This document shows positions 1-12,000 of a DNA stretch of 64,000 nucleotides, piece by piece. Source of the stretch: Apus apus (Eukaryota; Chordata; Aves; Apodiformes; Apodidae); assembly GCF_020740795.1 (NCBI RefSeq), contig NC_067304.1:2532056-2596055 (forward strand), read 5' to 3'. How positions within the stretch are numbered: position 1 is the first letter of the stretch; each line of letters opens with the position of its first letter. The notes under the pieces are model-generated. The model was not told the origin of the DNA. It ran no database searches and saw nothing but the letters and a program-made list of their open reading frames with translations. The position numbers and the translations under genes are program-made.

Positions 1-164
1 CTACTGGACCAAAAAAAAACCTTCTGTGGTCCTGAGGCCTTTCAGGGGGGCTTCTGTCCCTGGTTTCTGCAGTACATGTGGCACCCAACAGCAGCTATGC
101 AGAGTGGTGGGAGCAGCCCAGGCTGTCACTGGCCCCACTTGTAGAACCAGATATCCCTGGCTGG

Positions 165-330
165 GATCGATGTCCCTGGAAGAGATGGATGTTCCAGGCT
201 GGGATGGATGTCTTGGGTTCAGATGGATATCCCAGGCTGGGATGAATGTCCTGTGTTAGGATGGATGTCCTCATCTGGAATGGATGTCCCAGGCTAGGAT
301 GGATGTCCTCAGCTGGGAAGGATGTCTCAG
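165..330. repeat. Minisatellite with a GGATG core
   Basis: About seven imperfect units of roughly 20-24 bases, each built around GGATGGATGTCC followed by CAGGCTGGGAT or a variant. It lies downstream of the MICAL1 stop codon. Several spurious reading frames cross it on both strands. I see no gene in 1-1008; the part nearest MICAL1 probably includes its 3' UTR, but I found no clear poly(A) signal. Confidence 0.8.
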
Positions 331-1008
331 GGTGACTTCCAAGGGTTACTCCCTCCATGTCTGGCATCTGCACTGTCACCTGCCTTTGGTGACCATGGTC
401 ACATCCTTGCTGCAGGGAGTGAAGCCCTTCAGTGTCAGTGGCACAGGGCTGGGTGTTGATGGAGCCACCTCCCCTCGGCACCAGGTGCTGCCAGAGCCTG
501 TCCTGAGGCTCAGCCCGAGCACGGGGGTCTCAGCCAGACAAGGCCCTTCCGATGCAGTGGCCAGATCTCCAGGCAGTGTCCCCTGAGAGTGGTGACAGCT
601 GTGGGACCTCCTGCACGGGGCAAGACCCCCATTTTCCCAGGGGGCTTCCTCCTTTAGCAGCCCCAGGCAGAGTCACCACAACCCTCGTGTTTTGTAGCCC
701 CCCAACCCCAAATCTTGTTTTCAAGCAAGCACAAGGCAAAGGCAGTCCAGCCAAGCGCGGGGACCCCCCTCTCTGCACCCCAAAACCGGGGGGGGGGAGG
801 GGCTGCTCCTCCATGTCTCCCCACACAGCGGGTCCAGCCCCTGCATGGCAAGCGGGGACCTGGATTTGCTGCAGCAGCTGCCCACGGGCAGCTCAGGCAT
901 CACCACCTTCAGGAGCAGCTCAGGGTGATGCTCAGCTGGGTGGGTGGGGGTGCTGCTTGTCCCCCCCCCACCCCAGGGAGGAATCAGCAGGTGCTGGGGC
1001 TGCACGGA

Positions 1009-2736
1009 TCAGGCCTGGAGCTCGCTGAGCCTCTTCTCCTCCTGGAGGTGGATGAGGACGTTGCGCTTGTTCACCACCTCCAGCAGCTGCCCCAGGATCT
1101 CCTGCTCGGCTGCGCGGTCCTCGGGTGTCTTCAGGGATTCTGTGGGGACAGGGGGCTGGAGCAGGGCTGGGCTGGGGGGCACAGCCCCTGGCTCTGCTCC
1201 CCTCACCATGCACAGGGAACCCCCATGTGCTGGCAACTCACCCTCCTTGTTCATGTAGCCCCGGAGCTTGTGGTCGAGCTGCCACTGCTGCTCCTCCAGC
1301 TTCAGCTCCTGCACCCTGTGGGGAGGGAAGTGGGGGGCTGGGCTCGAGGGGAGGGCCTGGGGGGGGAGCCGAGCCCCCACACCCAGCCAGGGAGCAGCCC
1401 CCCTTACGCAATCATGAGGTCTGACTCCTCAGACACCAGATAGTTCTTCTTCTGGACCAGGTAGAGCAGCTGGTTCATCCACTGTGTCTTCTTGTCGGCT
1501 GGGGTGTCTGTTTGGGGGGGGGATTGGCATGAGCAGGGCACAGACCCCTTGGCTGGGTGTGGGGGGGGGTGGGGTCACAGTGTCCTCTCCACCCTGATCT
1601 TACCACCTTCATCCCGGAGTAACTTCTCCAGTTTGATTCCCTGCTGCTCCAGGTCCCGGTAGGTCACGTCGATCTCCTCCAGCCTCCTCTGGATGGACTG
1701 CAAGGGAAGGGCAGTGCTTGCCCACAGGCTGGCACCTCCCTGCACGGGGCCACCAGCAGAGGGATGGAGGGGACAGGGACCTGGCTCTGCCCCATGGGGT
1801 TACCTGGGCTTTGCAGAACCGCTTCATCTGGGCTTCCCTGGCCCGGCGGGTCAGTGTGCGCTTCCAGGTGGGATATTTCTCCTCCTCTCCTGGCTCCAGG
1901 CACTGCGAAGGGACCGTGGCACAGGCAGGAGGTCAGTCCCTCTGCTGGGAACCTCCTGCCCCCAGCACAGCAGGACCCAGTGCTTTGGTGACAGGAGACA
2001 CCACCAAGAGCCCCAGTGACCCCCCCCAAGGCTGGTGGGAGCTGCTGCTCCTCAGGGAAACCACCCACCAACTCTGCCATGATGCCAAGGTCTGTGCCTT
2101 CCTCCTCCTCCTCCTCCTCTTCCTCACTGTCACTCTCCTCCAAAGCTGCCGCAAGAAAAGAGCCATTTTGAGCCATTGCCTCACAAGCAAGACCTGGGGC
2201 ACTGCAGGGTACCAGAGGGAGCTCTGGCTTGCAGCCACCTACCTTCCTCCACCATCTCCTCCCCCTCCTCCTCCTCCCAGGAGCCCTGTCTCTGCCATGG
2301 GGCAGGGAGGGCCTCGAATGCTGCTTGGAGCCGCAGACGTGCTGGCTTTGGTGGTGGCTCAAGCTCTGCTTCACCAGTGAGGTTCAGCGTGGACAGCTTG
2401 AGCTTCTCCAGGGGTGTGAGGACGATCTTCCTCCTGCCCCCGCTCTCCTCACCCTCCTCCACCACCTCCTGGGGCTCTGCTTTCGGACCCTCCTCTTCCT
2501 CCCTTGCATCCTCCCCGGGCTGTGCCAGCAGCTCCTGCTCCTCCACGTCTCCAGCACCTGCAGCATCCTCTGGCTCTGCCTCCAGCTGTGGGGCTGGTGG
2601 TGGAGACTTCGGGGGGCTGGGTGCTCCCTCTTTGGGGGACACAGACAGGCTCCCGGCGGCTGAAGCTGGGTGGGCAGCACCCTATGGCAGAGCCAGTGGC
2701 AGAGGGTGGGGGGGATGCAGCATGGGGCTGTGCCCA

Positions 2737-2772
<36 letters not shown>

Positions 2773-5700
2773 CCCCACCTCCTCCTTCTGCCTCTCCCCA
2801 TCACCCGTGGGGACCCACGGCGACTCACCCCCTCGGGCAGCTGATCCATGCTGGGCGGATTGGGGCCGTGAAGCGAGCAGTAAAAATGACCTGGAGAGAA
2901 CCCAAAACCCCCCGTCTGAGAACCCAAACCCCGCCCCCCGTGTCTGATGCACCTGCGAGCTGCTGCCTCCAGCCCTTCCCCACCCCTCTCCCCAGCGCCC
3001 TCCTCTCACCGTCCTCCTGCTGGAAGGTGTAGTCCCCCAGGCGCAGGGTGGTCCCGCACTGCCAGCACTGGAAGCAGCCGCGGTGGAAGAAGCGTCCCTG
3101 GGCGCTGGATCGCTCCAGGATGTAGACGCGGCGGCCACAGAAGTAGCAGGCGTCGCTGCTGTCCCCACGGCACGTTGGCTGCAGGGGGCAGAGGACAGGT
3201 CGGGGGTGGCACCAGGGTGTTGGCACCCACCCTGCCCCCCGGGGGGTGTTCCGAGAGGGGTGGGGGGGTGCTTTGCCTCTCTTGCAGGGGTGGGTCTGGG
3301 GTGCTGGAGACAGGGTTGCTGGCACGGGGGAGGGAGCGGCAAGTCTTGGCTCCGGAAAACCAGTTGGGTCAGGAAACAGGCAGGGAGGAGTCGGGAGCCC
3401 GTGGGCGTTCACTTGCACAGCCCAAGTCCCAGCCCTTGGCTTGGCCCCACCGGTGCCCCCCGTCCCCCCCCCCCCCCCCCAGGCACCCACCTGCCCTGGG
3501 TCCGTGGTGGCAGTTTGTGGCGGCTCGTGGGAACCATCTGGAGTGTCTCCATCCAGCCCTGTGTCCAGCTACGAGCAACCCGAGGTCAGCCCCCCTGCTC
3601 TCCCACCCCAACTGCCCCCTGCAGAGCATCCCTGGAGACCCCCGGGGCAGTCCCACCTCAGGGTCCCTGCGGATCCTCTTGGCTTCAGCATCCTTCTGGG
3701 CCTCATCCTACCAATGCAAAGGTTAGGATGGGGGGGGGGGGGACACGACACGTGGTTTTTGGGGTGTCGGGAGGGTCTGGGTGGAGGGAAACCCCTCACC
3801 TGGGCACGTTTGTGGGTCAGGGTCCGGCTCTTCTGCAGTTTGCTGAGGAAGAGGATGGCCCCTCGTGTGCCCCGGGGAGACAGTGGCTTCTTGCTGACCT
3901 CCTCCACATCTGCACAGAGGGGACATGGCCATGCTGGTGGCATCCACCTTGCAAGGGGAGGCAGGGGGGGGCACCCAGCCAGCCCTGGTGAGGCTCAGGG
4001 TGGGCTAAAACCTCCCCAAAATCTCCTACCTGGAGAGGTCTTGAAAGCTTCATAGAACTGGCTGAGGTAGGTGATGAGGCCCAGGCGGTCGGGCTCTGCC
4101 ATGGTGGCCATCTCAGTGCTGGAGAGCACTGGTTGGATGCCCAGCTCCTGCTCTGCCACGTCCAGCACCATCTGGTGGGTCCGGATGGGATCCTGGGGGT
4201 CCACGGAATCAAAGTCCCTGTAGGGAGACATGGGTGCTATCTGGGTTGGCCTGGCAGTGGGGTGGAGGTCCCGGGGAGGGGGGTGGAGGTCCCAGGGAGG
4301 GGGGGGGTCCCGGGCACTCACAGCAGGTTGGGGTGGAAGCGGTGGATGAGGGCACAGAGGGCCAGGCCACTGGTCCAGGAGGTGGTGAAGTCGGTCACGG
4401 CCACGCCGCGGTACCCGGCCGTGCTGGCCTGGCACCAGCTCAGCAGCTCTTCGTAGGCATCTCCAGAGACAGCTGGGGGAGGTGACACGTGTCCTCAGCC
4501 CAAAGAGGCAGGGGACACCCCTCCAGCCTGCTCCCACCCCCCAAGCATCAGTGCTTTGGTGAGGAAGGGGTCCCATGGGAGTGACACAACCACCCACACC
4601 CCCCTTCCAAGGGCTCAATAAATGAGTTGATAAAAGTATCCCTCGATATTTCACGGGGTGAACAGTTTGGGTCAGAAGCAAAGGCAGCTGGGGAGGCCGT
4701 GTCCCCCCGGGGGGTGTGGGCAGAGGGAAGGGAAACCAGCGGTGCCACCAAGATAGGAACACAGCTGCTGCAGGGAGGAGCTTGGTGGCCAGCTGGACAC
4801 CGGCCAGAGCTGGAGAAAAGAAGGATGAGGAGGAAAATCAGGGCAGGAGCTGCCCTGGCACGGGCTGCTGGGAGGAAAAGGGGGTCCTGGAGCCTGTGGG
4901 GCAGGACTGGCTGCTCCTACCAGTGCTGAGCCGGTTGTCGCTCTTCCTCTTGTGATCCACCTCCACCATGCCCACCAGGTAGAGGTCCCGGACCTGCCAG
5001 TGGGGACACAGTGGTGGCAGGTCACCACCTGCACAAAGCCAGCAGCACCATGCAGGGAGTTGGGACCCCTGGACGCCCCCCCACACCTCCCCAGAATCAC
5101 CACAGGTGATGCATTAAATCCCCTGGGGACCAACAGCTTCAACCTGGCAGCCTCTGGGGACAGGGGACCATAGAAATTGGTGTCACCCTGATGCCTGGGG
5201 ACCTGGGTCAGGTACCTGGTGGGCTTTGATGGCCTGCAGGTTGATGTTGGGGTAGCGCGTGGCCGGGTCGATGCTGTACTGGCTGATGTTCTTGTTGGTG
5301 TTGTCCGGGGAGGTCTGCGAGAGGTGCTGGTAGATGCTCTCCCTGGATGCAAGGGACAGGGCTGGACTCAGTGCCACCATCCTCACCCACTCCAGCACCA
5401 GCAGGATGGGGAGGGGGACACATACTCACCGCTCAGCCAGCACCTCCAGCGGGGGGGTCCCGGCCGCCCAGCGCCGCACCATCCATGCGGCGTCGAAGGC
5501 AGCAAGGAAACCCCTGGCCACGCCGGTGCCCAAGGGCCAGAAGGGCTGTGGAGGGAAAGGTGGAGAGAGGTGGAGATGGAGCTGGAGCTACATGGCCAGT
5601 CAGGGCAGCTGGGAGGAGGCCAGGAGCTGCCAGGCTTGGCCAGGGATGAAAGCAGGGAGCGGCGGCGGGACAGGGAGATGTCACCTCCCCGGCTGGTATG

Positions 5701-8700
5701 GCCGCGTCTGGGGAGGAGCTGGGCTGCTCCTCCACCCCAAACCCATCTCAGATCTCCAGGGAAAGGGAGAACCCCAACCCATCCCAGATCTCCAGGGAAA
5801 GGGAGAACCCCACTGAAGCATCCCACTACTGGGAACTGGGGAGCCTGTCCCCTGGGATTGGGTGCACGGGGCAGTCAGGATGAGAAGAGCTCAGGGAATA
5901 TCCTGTAACCAAAGCAGCTTGCAGGGCGAGGGGAAACTGAGGCACAGAGGGTGCTGCAAGGGGACCCTCACCTCCACCAAGCAGTCTCCCACCAGCCCGA
6001 GGAGCAGGCGGGCCCCGTTGTGCTCCCGCACCAGCGCCGCGTTCTCCGAGCGTGTCATGCAGGTGAAGTCGAACATGTCGACGTCCGGCTGGTCCCGGTG
6101 GTTGAGGGCAAAGTCCAGCTGGGGCAGGCAGTAGTGGGTAGAGAAGTTGGCAGCTTCTTTGGCGTAGCTGAGGAGGGCGTCCCGGTTCACATTCTCCGGG
6201 GACAGGAGGCTCTCGATGTTTGCCTTGTCCTGCAGGGATGGGATGGAGCCCGATGGATGCAGAAGGTGTTTCATGGAATCCCAGAATCCCAGACTGGTTT
6301 GGGTTGGAAGGGACCTTCAAGATCACCCAGTCCCAACCCCCTGCATGGGAAGGTGCTCTAAGGTCTCCCTGGAGCCTTCTCTTCTCCAGGCTGAACACCC
6401 CAGCTCTCCCAGCCTGTCTCCAGAGCAGAGCTGCTCCAGCCCTCGGATCATCTTGGTCCCGCCTGTATTGGGGGCTCCAGAACTGGATGCAGTACTCCAG
6501 GTGGGGTCTCACAGGAGCAGACTAGAGGAGAACCACCTCCCTTCACCCGTGTTTGCTCCCCCAGCTCTGGGTGTAGCTGTGCTGCTCAGCTTGGTGCTGT
6601 CAGCCCTCCAAAAGGAGATTTTCCCCTGGCATGAGACACTGCTCTGCTGAAGCCATCACCCCCCCAGGGGTGCACCGCCAAACCAGCACCCAGGATTTGC
6701 ATCCCACCCTCCAGGATCCTGCCCCCCTCACCTGGAGGATGACCCCTTTGTTGAGCAGGCTCTGCTTCTTGGCCGTCATCACAAAATAGTGAGTGTCATC
6801 CTTGTAGTAGACGATGTTTTCCAGGTCAATGCCTGGTGATGGGGAAGGGGCTGAGTTGAGCCATGGGGAAGAGCCAGGACCATGGGGAAGAGCCAGGACC
6901 ATGGGGAACCCCCACACCAGGCTCAGCCACCAAATGTCCCCTTCAATGGGGTACCACGGGGTGGGGGGGGGAAGGAGACATGCATCCCATCACACAAGGG
7001 GCATCCCAGGGCTGAGCCTCCGGTTGCACCAGGATGGGACGGGGACCCCTCAGCACCCCTGGGGCCACCGACCTGTTTTGTTGTAGAGGTTTTGGAAGAA
7101 CTTCTGGTTGTAGATTCTGGCCACGCCGCTGATCTCGGCCACCTCCACCTCGGCCCGGCTGTGGCGGTTGATGAAGTTGGTGGTGATGCCAATGGCCAGT
7201 TTCCCCCGCGTCTCCTTCCGCTTGAACCCTGCCGGGATAGAGAGGGGTGAGCCCCCACCCAGCCCCCCCATACCAGTTCAGGGGCGCAGGGACCCGCCGC
7301 TGTCACCTTCAGGGACAAATTTGCCGCCACCAGCTGAGATGAGGACATCGAACTCGTAGTTGCTGAGGGGAGAGGAGCTGGGCTGCAGCACCGCCCGCCA
7401 GCCGCCTGCAGGGAGAGGGACGGTCACGAGCGTGCTGGTTCTCAGCTGGGACCTGCTCCAGGGTGGGAACAGTGTTGCATCTCATCCCCTCCCAAAAAGC
7501 CATGCCCCGGGCGAGCAGAGGGACTGGGGGAGGGCTCAGAGTGGCCACCTGCATCCCTGTCCTTGTCCCCAGGGATGCCACCCACGGCGATGCCTTACCC
7601 TGTCCATTTGCCTTGTCCCCGGGGGGGACAAGGCCCTTGAACTGCACATTGATGTGCACCTCCACCCCCAGGAGCAAAGCCACCTTCAGCAGGATCAGCT
7701 GGAGCTGCCGGATACCTGGGAAGGGAGAGGGACCACTCAGGGCTGCACCCTCTGTCCCTGGTCCCCAACCCCGGCGGTGCAGATCTTGGTTCCCCATCCC
7801 CTCAAAAAACCCCAGCAAACCCAAACCAACTCACTGATGTGGTCCAGCGTCCCGGTGCAGAAGCGCCCATAAAACTTCTTGGCACCCAGAGCCCGCAGGT
7901 CGTGGATGGTGAAGGGCCAGAGGTGCAGGACGTTGTTGCGGGAGAAGGTGTCCCTCTTCTCCAGCAGCACCACGCGGGCGCCCAGCAGGGCCAGCTCGAT
8001 GGCCACCCTTAGCCCACAGGGACCAGCCCCCACCACCAGGCACTGCCGAGGGGACAAGGGGACAGTCACCCCCCAAGAGTTGGGGTTTGGGGATGGGGTA
8101 ATTCCCCAGGGTGCTCAGCAGCATCTCCCCCTTTCCCGTGGTCGGGATCTGGCCCTCCCCGCTATCCCCTCTTTCCCCCTGGCTGGAAGCACCAAGTTTC
8201 CCTGCAAAGTGGGGGGCCCTGTGGGGTGTAAGGCTGCCTGAACCTTGGCTTGGCCCAGGGCAATAGCAGCAATCAAAGCTCTCGGGGAGATAAGGCAGGC
8301 ACGTGTGTCACCTCCAGCAGCCCAGGAATGGGGACATTTCACCAGCAACAGGGTCAAAACCAGGGCTTTGATCTGCACAGGGCTGGGGGCACAACGAGGC
8401 ACCAGAGATGGAGACAAAAGTCACCAGTCCCAGGACAGGGGAGCAGAAATAGGGACCTCCAGGGGAAAATCCTACCCCTGCATGTTCCTGCCCCCCTGGG
8501 AAGGGCTCAGCAGGTCCCTCTGCCCCTTTCCAGCCCCCCATGGGGTGACCCCTGTGAGGAGCAGCCAGGAGGAAGGACACTGCTGGCTGGGTGACACTAG
8601 TGTGACACCATCTCATGGGGAGGGAAGAGGTGCTAATTAACATCCTGCCCCATTAAGCCCCATCAACCCCCTGCCAGGCTCATCCCACATCTTCCCTGGG

Positions 8701-9039
8701 GTGGGGACCAAGATGCTTTCACCAGTTTCACCCTGGGGACAAGGACAGGGCAAGGAGAGACCCCCATGTCCCCAGTACCTTGGTGCTGGCACAGGCTGTG
8801 CCCTGGTCATAATCCTTGTGCCCAGCTTTTTTATCCAGCTTGCTCCAGAGGGCCTTGGCACTCCAGTAGTTGAGGGCAGCCTTGAGGCTGTGGTAGAGCT
8901 GGAGCCCATTGCCCTGCAGCCCCAGGTGCTGGCACAGCTCCCCAAAACAGCCCAGCACCTCCCGGCACTGCCCAGCGCGCAGGAACCTCTCGAACACGGC
9001 GTGGGCCGGGTTGCCCGGCTCGTCGGCTGCCACACTCAT
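1009..9039 (-). CDS. MICAL1: MICAL1, flavin monooxygenase that oxidises actin (24 coding exons)
   Basis: MICAL proteins use FAD and NADPH to oxidise actin methionines and disassemble filaments. Exons in transcript order: 8779-9039, 7835-8042, 7599-7715, 7307-7405, 7073-7229, 6732-6832, 5972-6229, 5430-5545, 5216-5342, 4921-4993, 4322-4472, 4030-4217, 3800-3909, 3657-3707, 3491-3568, 3010-3178, 2829-2890, 2243-2659, 2069-2145, 1804-1902, 1604-1697, 1408-1507, 1242-1315, 1009-1139. All have GT/AG borders and sum to 3,318 nt, 1,105 residues (human MICAL1 is about 1,067). The FAD motif GAGPCG is at residues 92-97 and the second flavin motif VGDCLVE near 394-400. One CH domain lies at about 508-612 and one LIM domain at about 700-770 ([14 protein letters not shown]). 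An acidic linker (776-940) includes a nine-Glu run, and the C-terminal coiled-coil bMERB domain binds Rab GTPases in this family. A single CH, a single LIM and the compact gene favour MICAL1 over MICAL2/3. Exons 3657-3707 and 3491-3568 are the least certain. The ATG exon probably starts at 9057; upstream UTR exons were not found. Confidence 0.95.
2740..2767. repeat. (CA)n microsatellite
   Basis: About 14 CA units in the MICAL1 intron between the exons at 2243-2659 and 2829-2890. Likely length-polymorphic. Confidence 0.95.
6271..6530 (-). mobile_element. CR1 LINE fragment in a MICAL1 intron
   Basis: Begins on the plus strand with the reverse complement of the CR1 3' tail (CATGGAATCCCAGAATC), then the typical GGTTTGGGTTGGAAGGGACC stretch. 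It continues through familiar CR1 3' UTR sequence (GAGCAGAGCTGCTCCAGCC). Truncated copy, same orientation as MICAL1. Confidence 0.9.
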
Positions 9040-9057
9040 CCCTCCTCACCCAGCAGC

Positions 9058-12000
9058 CTGGCAAGAGGTGGCAGAGATAAGGGTGGAGGGACCCTCCTGG
9101 ACCTCCCCCACCCTCAAGCCCACCCGATACCAGACCTGGTGCCTCGGCGCAAGGTTTCCCAGCTGAGGGGTGTCGTTGGGTGACGGAAAAAGCGGGGTCC
9201 TTTTCCAGGAGTGGCTGGAGGAGCCTCCCCCCCACCACGGGTGCTGCACCCGGAGAGCCACCGTGTCACCCTGCGGTGGTGACGTCAGGGGAGGGGACGG
9301 CTGCGGTGGCACCAAGTGGCTTCCTCCATACAGTGTGTACCTGCAGCAGCAGAGCAGAGTGAGGTGCTTTGGAGCAGAGAGGCCACTTCCTTCCTCTTCA
9401 CCCCTGGCCTCGCTGAGGGAGGGACAGGGAGAGGGGGGGTTCCCAGCTGTGGTGGGTAAACTCCAGCTGGCCCAAAACCCAGTAAAACCCAGCCCTGGGG
9501 CAGGAGGGAGCAGGATTGGACCCATCCCACCAGCCTGGCTTCTGCAAGCAGAGCGGGGCGACTTCCCGACCCCAACTCCGCCTCTGCCACCCCCGGAGCG
9601 GGGCGGAAGCAGATTAACACAGAGGAAACGCCAGTGGGGAAAACAAAAAACAGCCAAACCACCAAAGAAATGACCCCATCACACCAGGATACCCACAGGA
9701 GGAGGGGTGCAGTGCATCCCCCCCCCACGGGCACCCCAAACCCCCCCCTTGTCGCCGGCATCTCACAGGGGACCAGCACTCCTTGCATCCCCCTCCTGCT
9801 CCCGGCACCATCTGATGCCCATCTCCACCTTGCCACCCCCAAACCCAAAGCTGATTCCTTTCTAGCCGTAGTCACCAACCCCCAGAGCTGGAAAATCTCC
9901 CCCAGCCCAGCAAAGCAGCCAGTAGAGACGTGGAGCTGCCAAGGAGGAACCGGTGGAGGAAGCCAGAGTGCTCCTACCTTTGAACCATCGCTCTTTGCCC
10001 TCTCCTGCTCGGCGTTACGGGCAGGCAGTGGCACCCCGAAGCCACCACAGGATGCCAGAGAGGGAAGGACACCGAGTCCAAGCCACACTGCCCTCCATGG
10101 GGCAGGGGAAAGCGGGCGTTGAAGCCTGAGCTTAAATTTCGTCCAGAAAGCCCAAATTCCGGGTGGGTTTCAAGTTCGGTCTCGCTCCAGCAGCTTCTGA
10201 CACGGCACTTTGCAAGGCCAGCTGGAGCCACCGGGGATGCAAAGCAGTTCTGGAGGTCACCTTCCCTCCCCAGCATCACCGGCAGGAAATCCCGACAATT
10301 TAACCTCTTCCTTCCTGGGCAGACACAGCCATAAAGCATCCAGTCGGGCCGGAGTGGGAACTGTCACCGACCGGTCCCCAGAGGGGACAGAGGACGCGAC
10401 CGACGCATTCTGAGACCGGGGGACTGATTTCTGCTCCTCCCCCGAACGCTGCCAGCGGGATGGAATGAGCCTGGGGAAACTGAGGCAGCACAGCACTGCA
10501 AACCTTACCGGAGAGTGCCTGCCCTCCTGCGGGAAGCTGCCCGGGAGGCTGCCCTGGCTGGCCGGGCTCCAGTGTCCTGCTCCAGTCCAGCAGGACGGGT
10601 TTTCCCCCGGGAGCTCAGGGGTTTTTCCCCCCTCTCGAGAGCTCACGGGTTTTTTTTCCCACCCCCGGGAGCTCACGTTCCTGCGCTGGCGCCTGCCAAG
10701 GCCACCAGGCAGCAGCCCCAGGGCGATGGGGCAGCAGAGCAGCCTCCTGGCAGCACCCGCTCCAGCATCACCAGCCCCTGGCTCCGAAAAAAAACCACCA
10801 AACCACATCTCAAGGCTTCAATTCCTACTGGATACGATGCCGGCGTGGAAAGGGGGGAGCACAGCGCCCGGGAAAGCTTTCAAGCCCCGGTGCTTTGGCA
10901 GGGAGGCTTGGAAGAGGCAGAACAACAAGCCTTGTGTTACAAGTTGCCTACAGAAACGATGCTCGTGCCGACACCGAGTCCCATTCGGCAGGAATCCCCC
11001 TCCACAACTGCAAGCAAGGACAGAACCCCCTCCGGGCTACTCACTTCCTGAAGCAAACAAACAGTTTTCAGCCCACAAAAGCCAGTGCCAGTGAGGAGGG
11101 GCACGGTGCTGGGTCAGGCTACCTCTGGTTCTGCTTTCCCCACGTTTTCCTTTTGCACTTATTCCTTTAAAACCACTCCCGCGAGCCGGGGGGAAGGGGG
11201 GGGCGGGCGTTGCAGCCAGTCCTGACTGGGCTCTCGTTAGGGTGGCTCCAGACATGCCAATGGGGACATCTCCCAGGGCTGGTACATGTGGAGCATCCCT
11301 GGAGCAGGGACACCCCCATCCCACTTTGCAATTCGAGGGTTCCACCCCCCTGCCCTCGCAGCCCCTTGGGGATTGGGGGTGGGGGAACCGCCCCAGGGGT
11401 GCTGGGCTGCTGGTGAGCTCATGTCTCCCAAGCACGTGGAAAATGGGGTGGGAAAGGACACGGCTCCATACGGAGCTAATGAAAGCTGGGAAGATCTCCA
11501 GCAGCAGCAGATCCCTCTCCAGCCGAGCCTCTCGCCGAGCCAGCCATGGATCAGGCTGCTCCACGTTTGGGATCCAGCCTGGAGAAACCTTGGGCTGGGC
11601 CCTGGGAAAAGTCGTTCCAGCAATTTTGGGGATGGCCCCACGGCCAGTGGGCAGGATGGAGGGTTTCTTCTGGCAGTCCAAGTCCAAAGGCTTTGACAAA
11701 GCTCCTGCTTTCCACCACTAGCCGAGCTGGGCCAGTGCCGGGAAGAGGGAAAGGCAGTGGGTGCTGCTATTCCGAGAGCTCAGGAAAAACATCCTAGGCT
11801 TGGGAATGGGCAGGGACATCACCACAGCCGACCCCATGGAAACCTGCCCTAATTTGTCTGGCTTTTAATCCTTGGAGGGAGGAGAAAAATCCCTGACGGC
11901 TGCTCTGGGTTGAGCTGGGAATGTGGGTGCAGGGCCACACCCCGGCTGAGCCCCCCTCTTGGCACGGGGCTGCAGGGAGAAGAAGGGCTGAAGAGAGGGG

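Noticed and set aside
1664-2374. Long minus-strand frames crossing MICAL1 exons and introns
   Set aside because: They read through verified splice sites; only the exon parts in the MICAL1 frame are coding.
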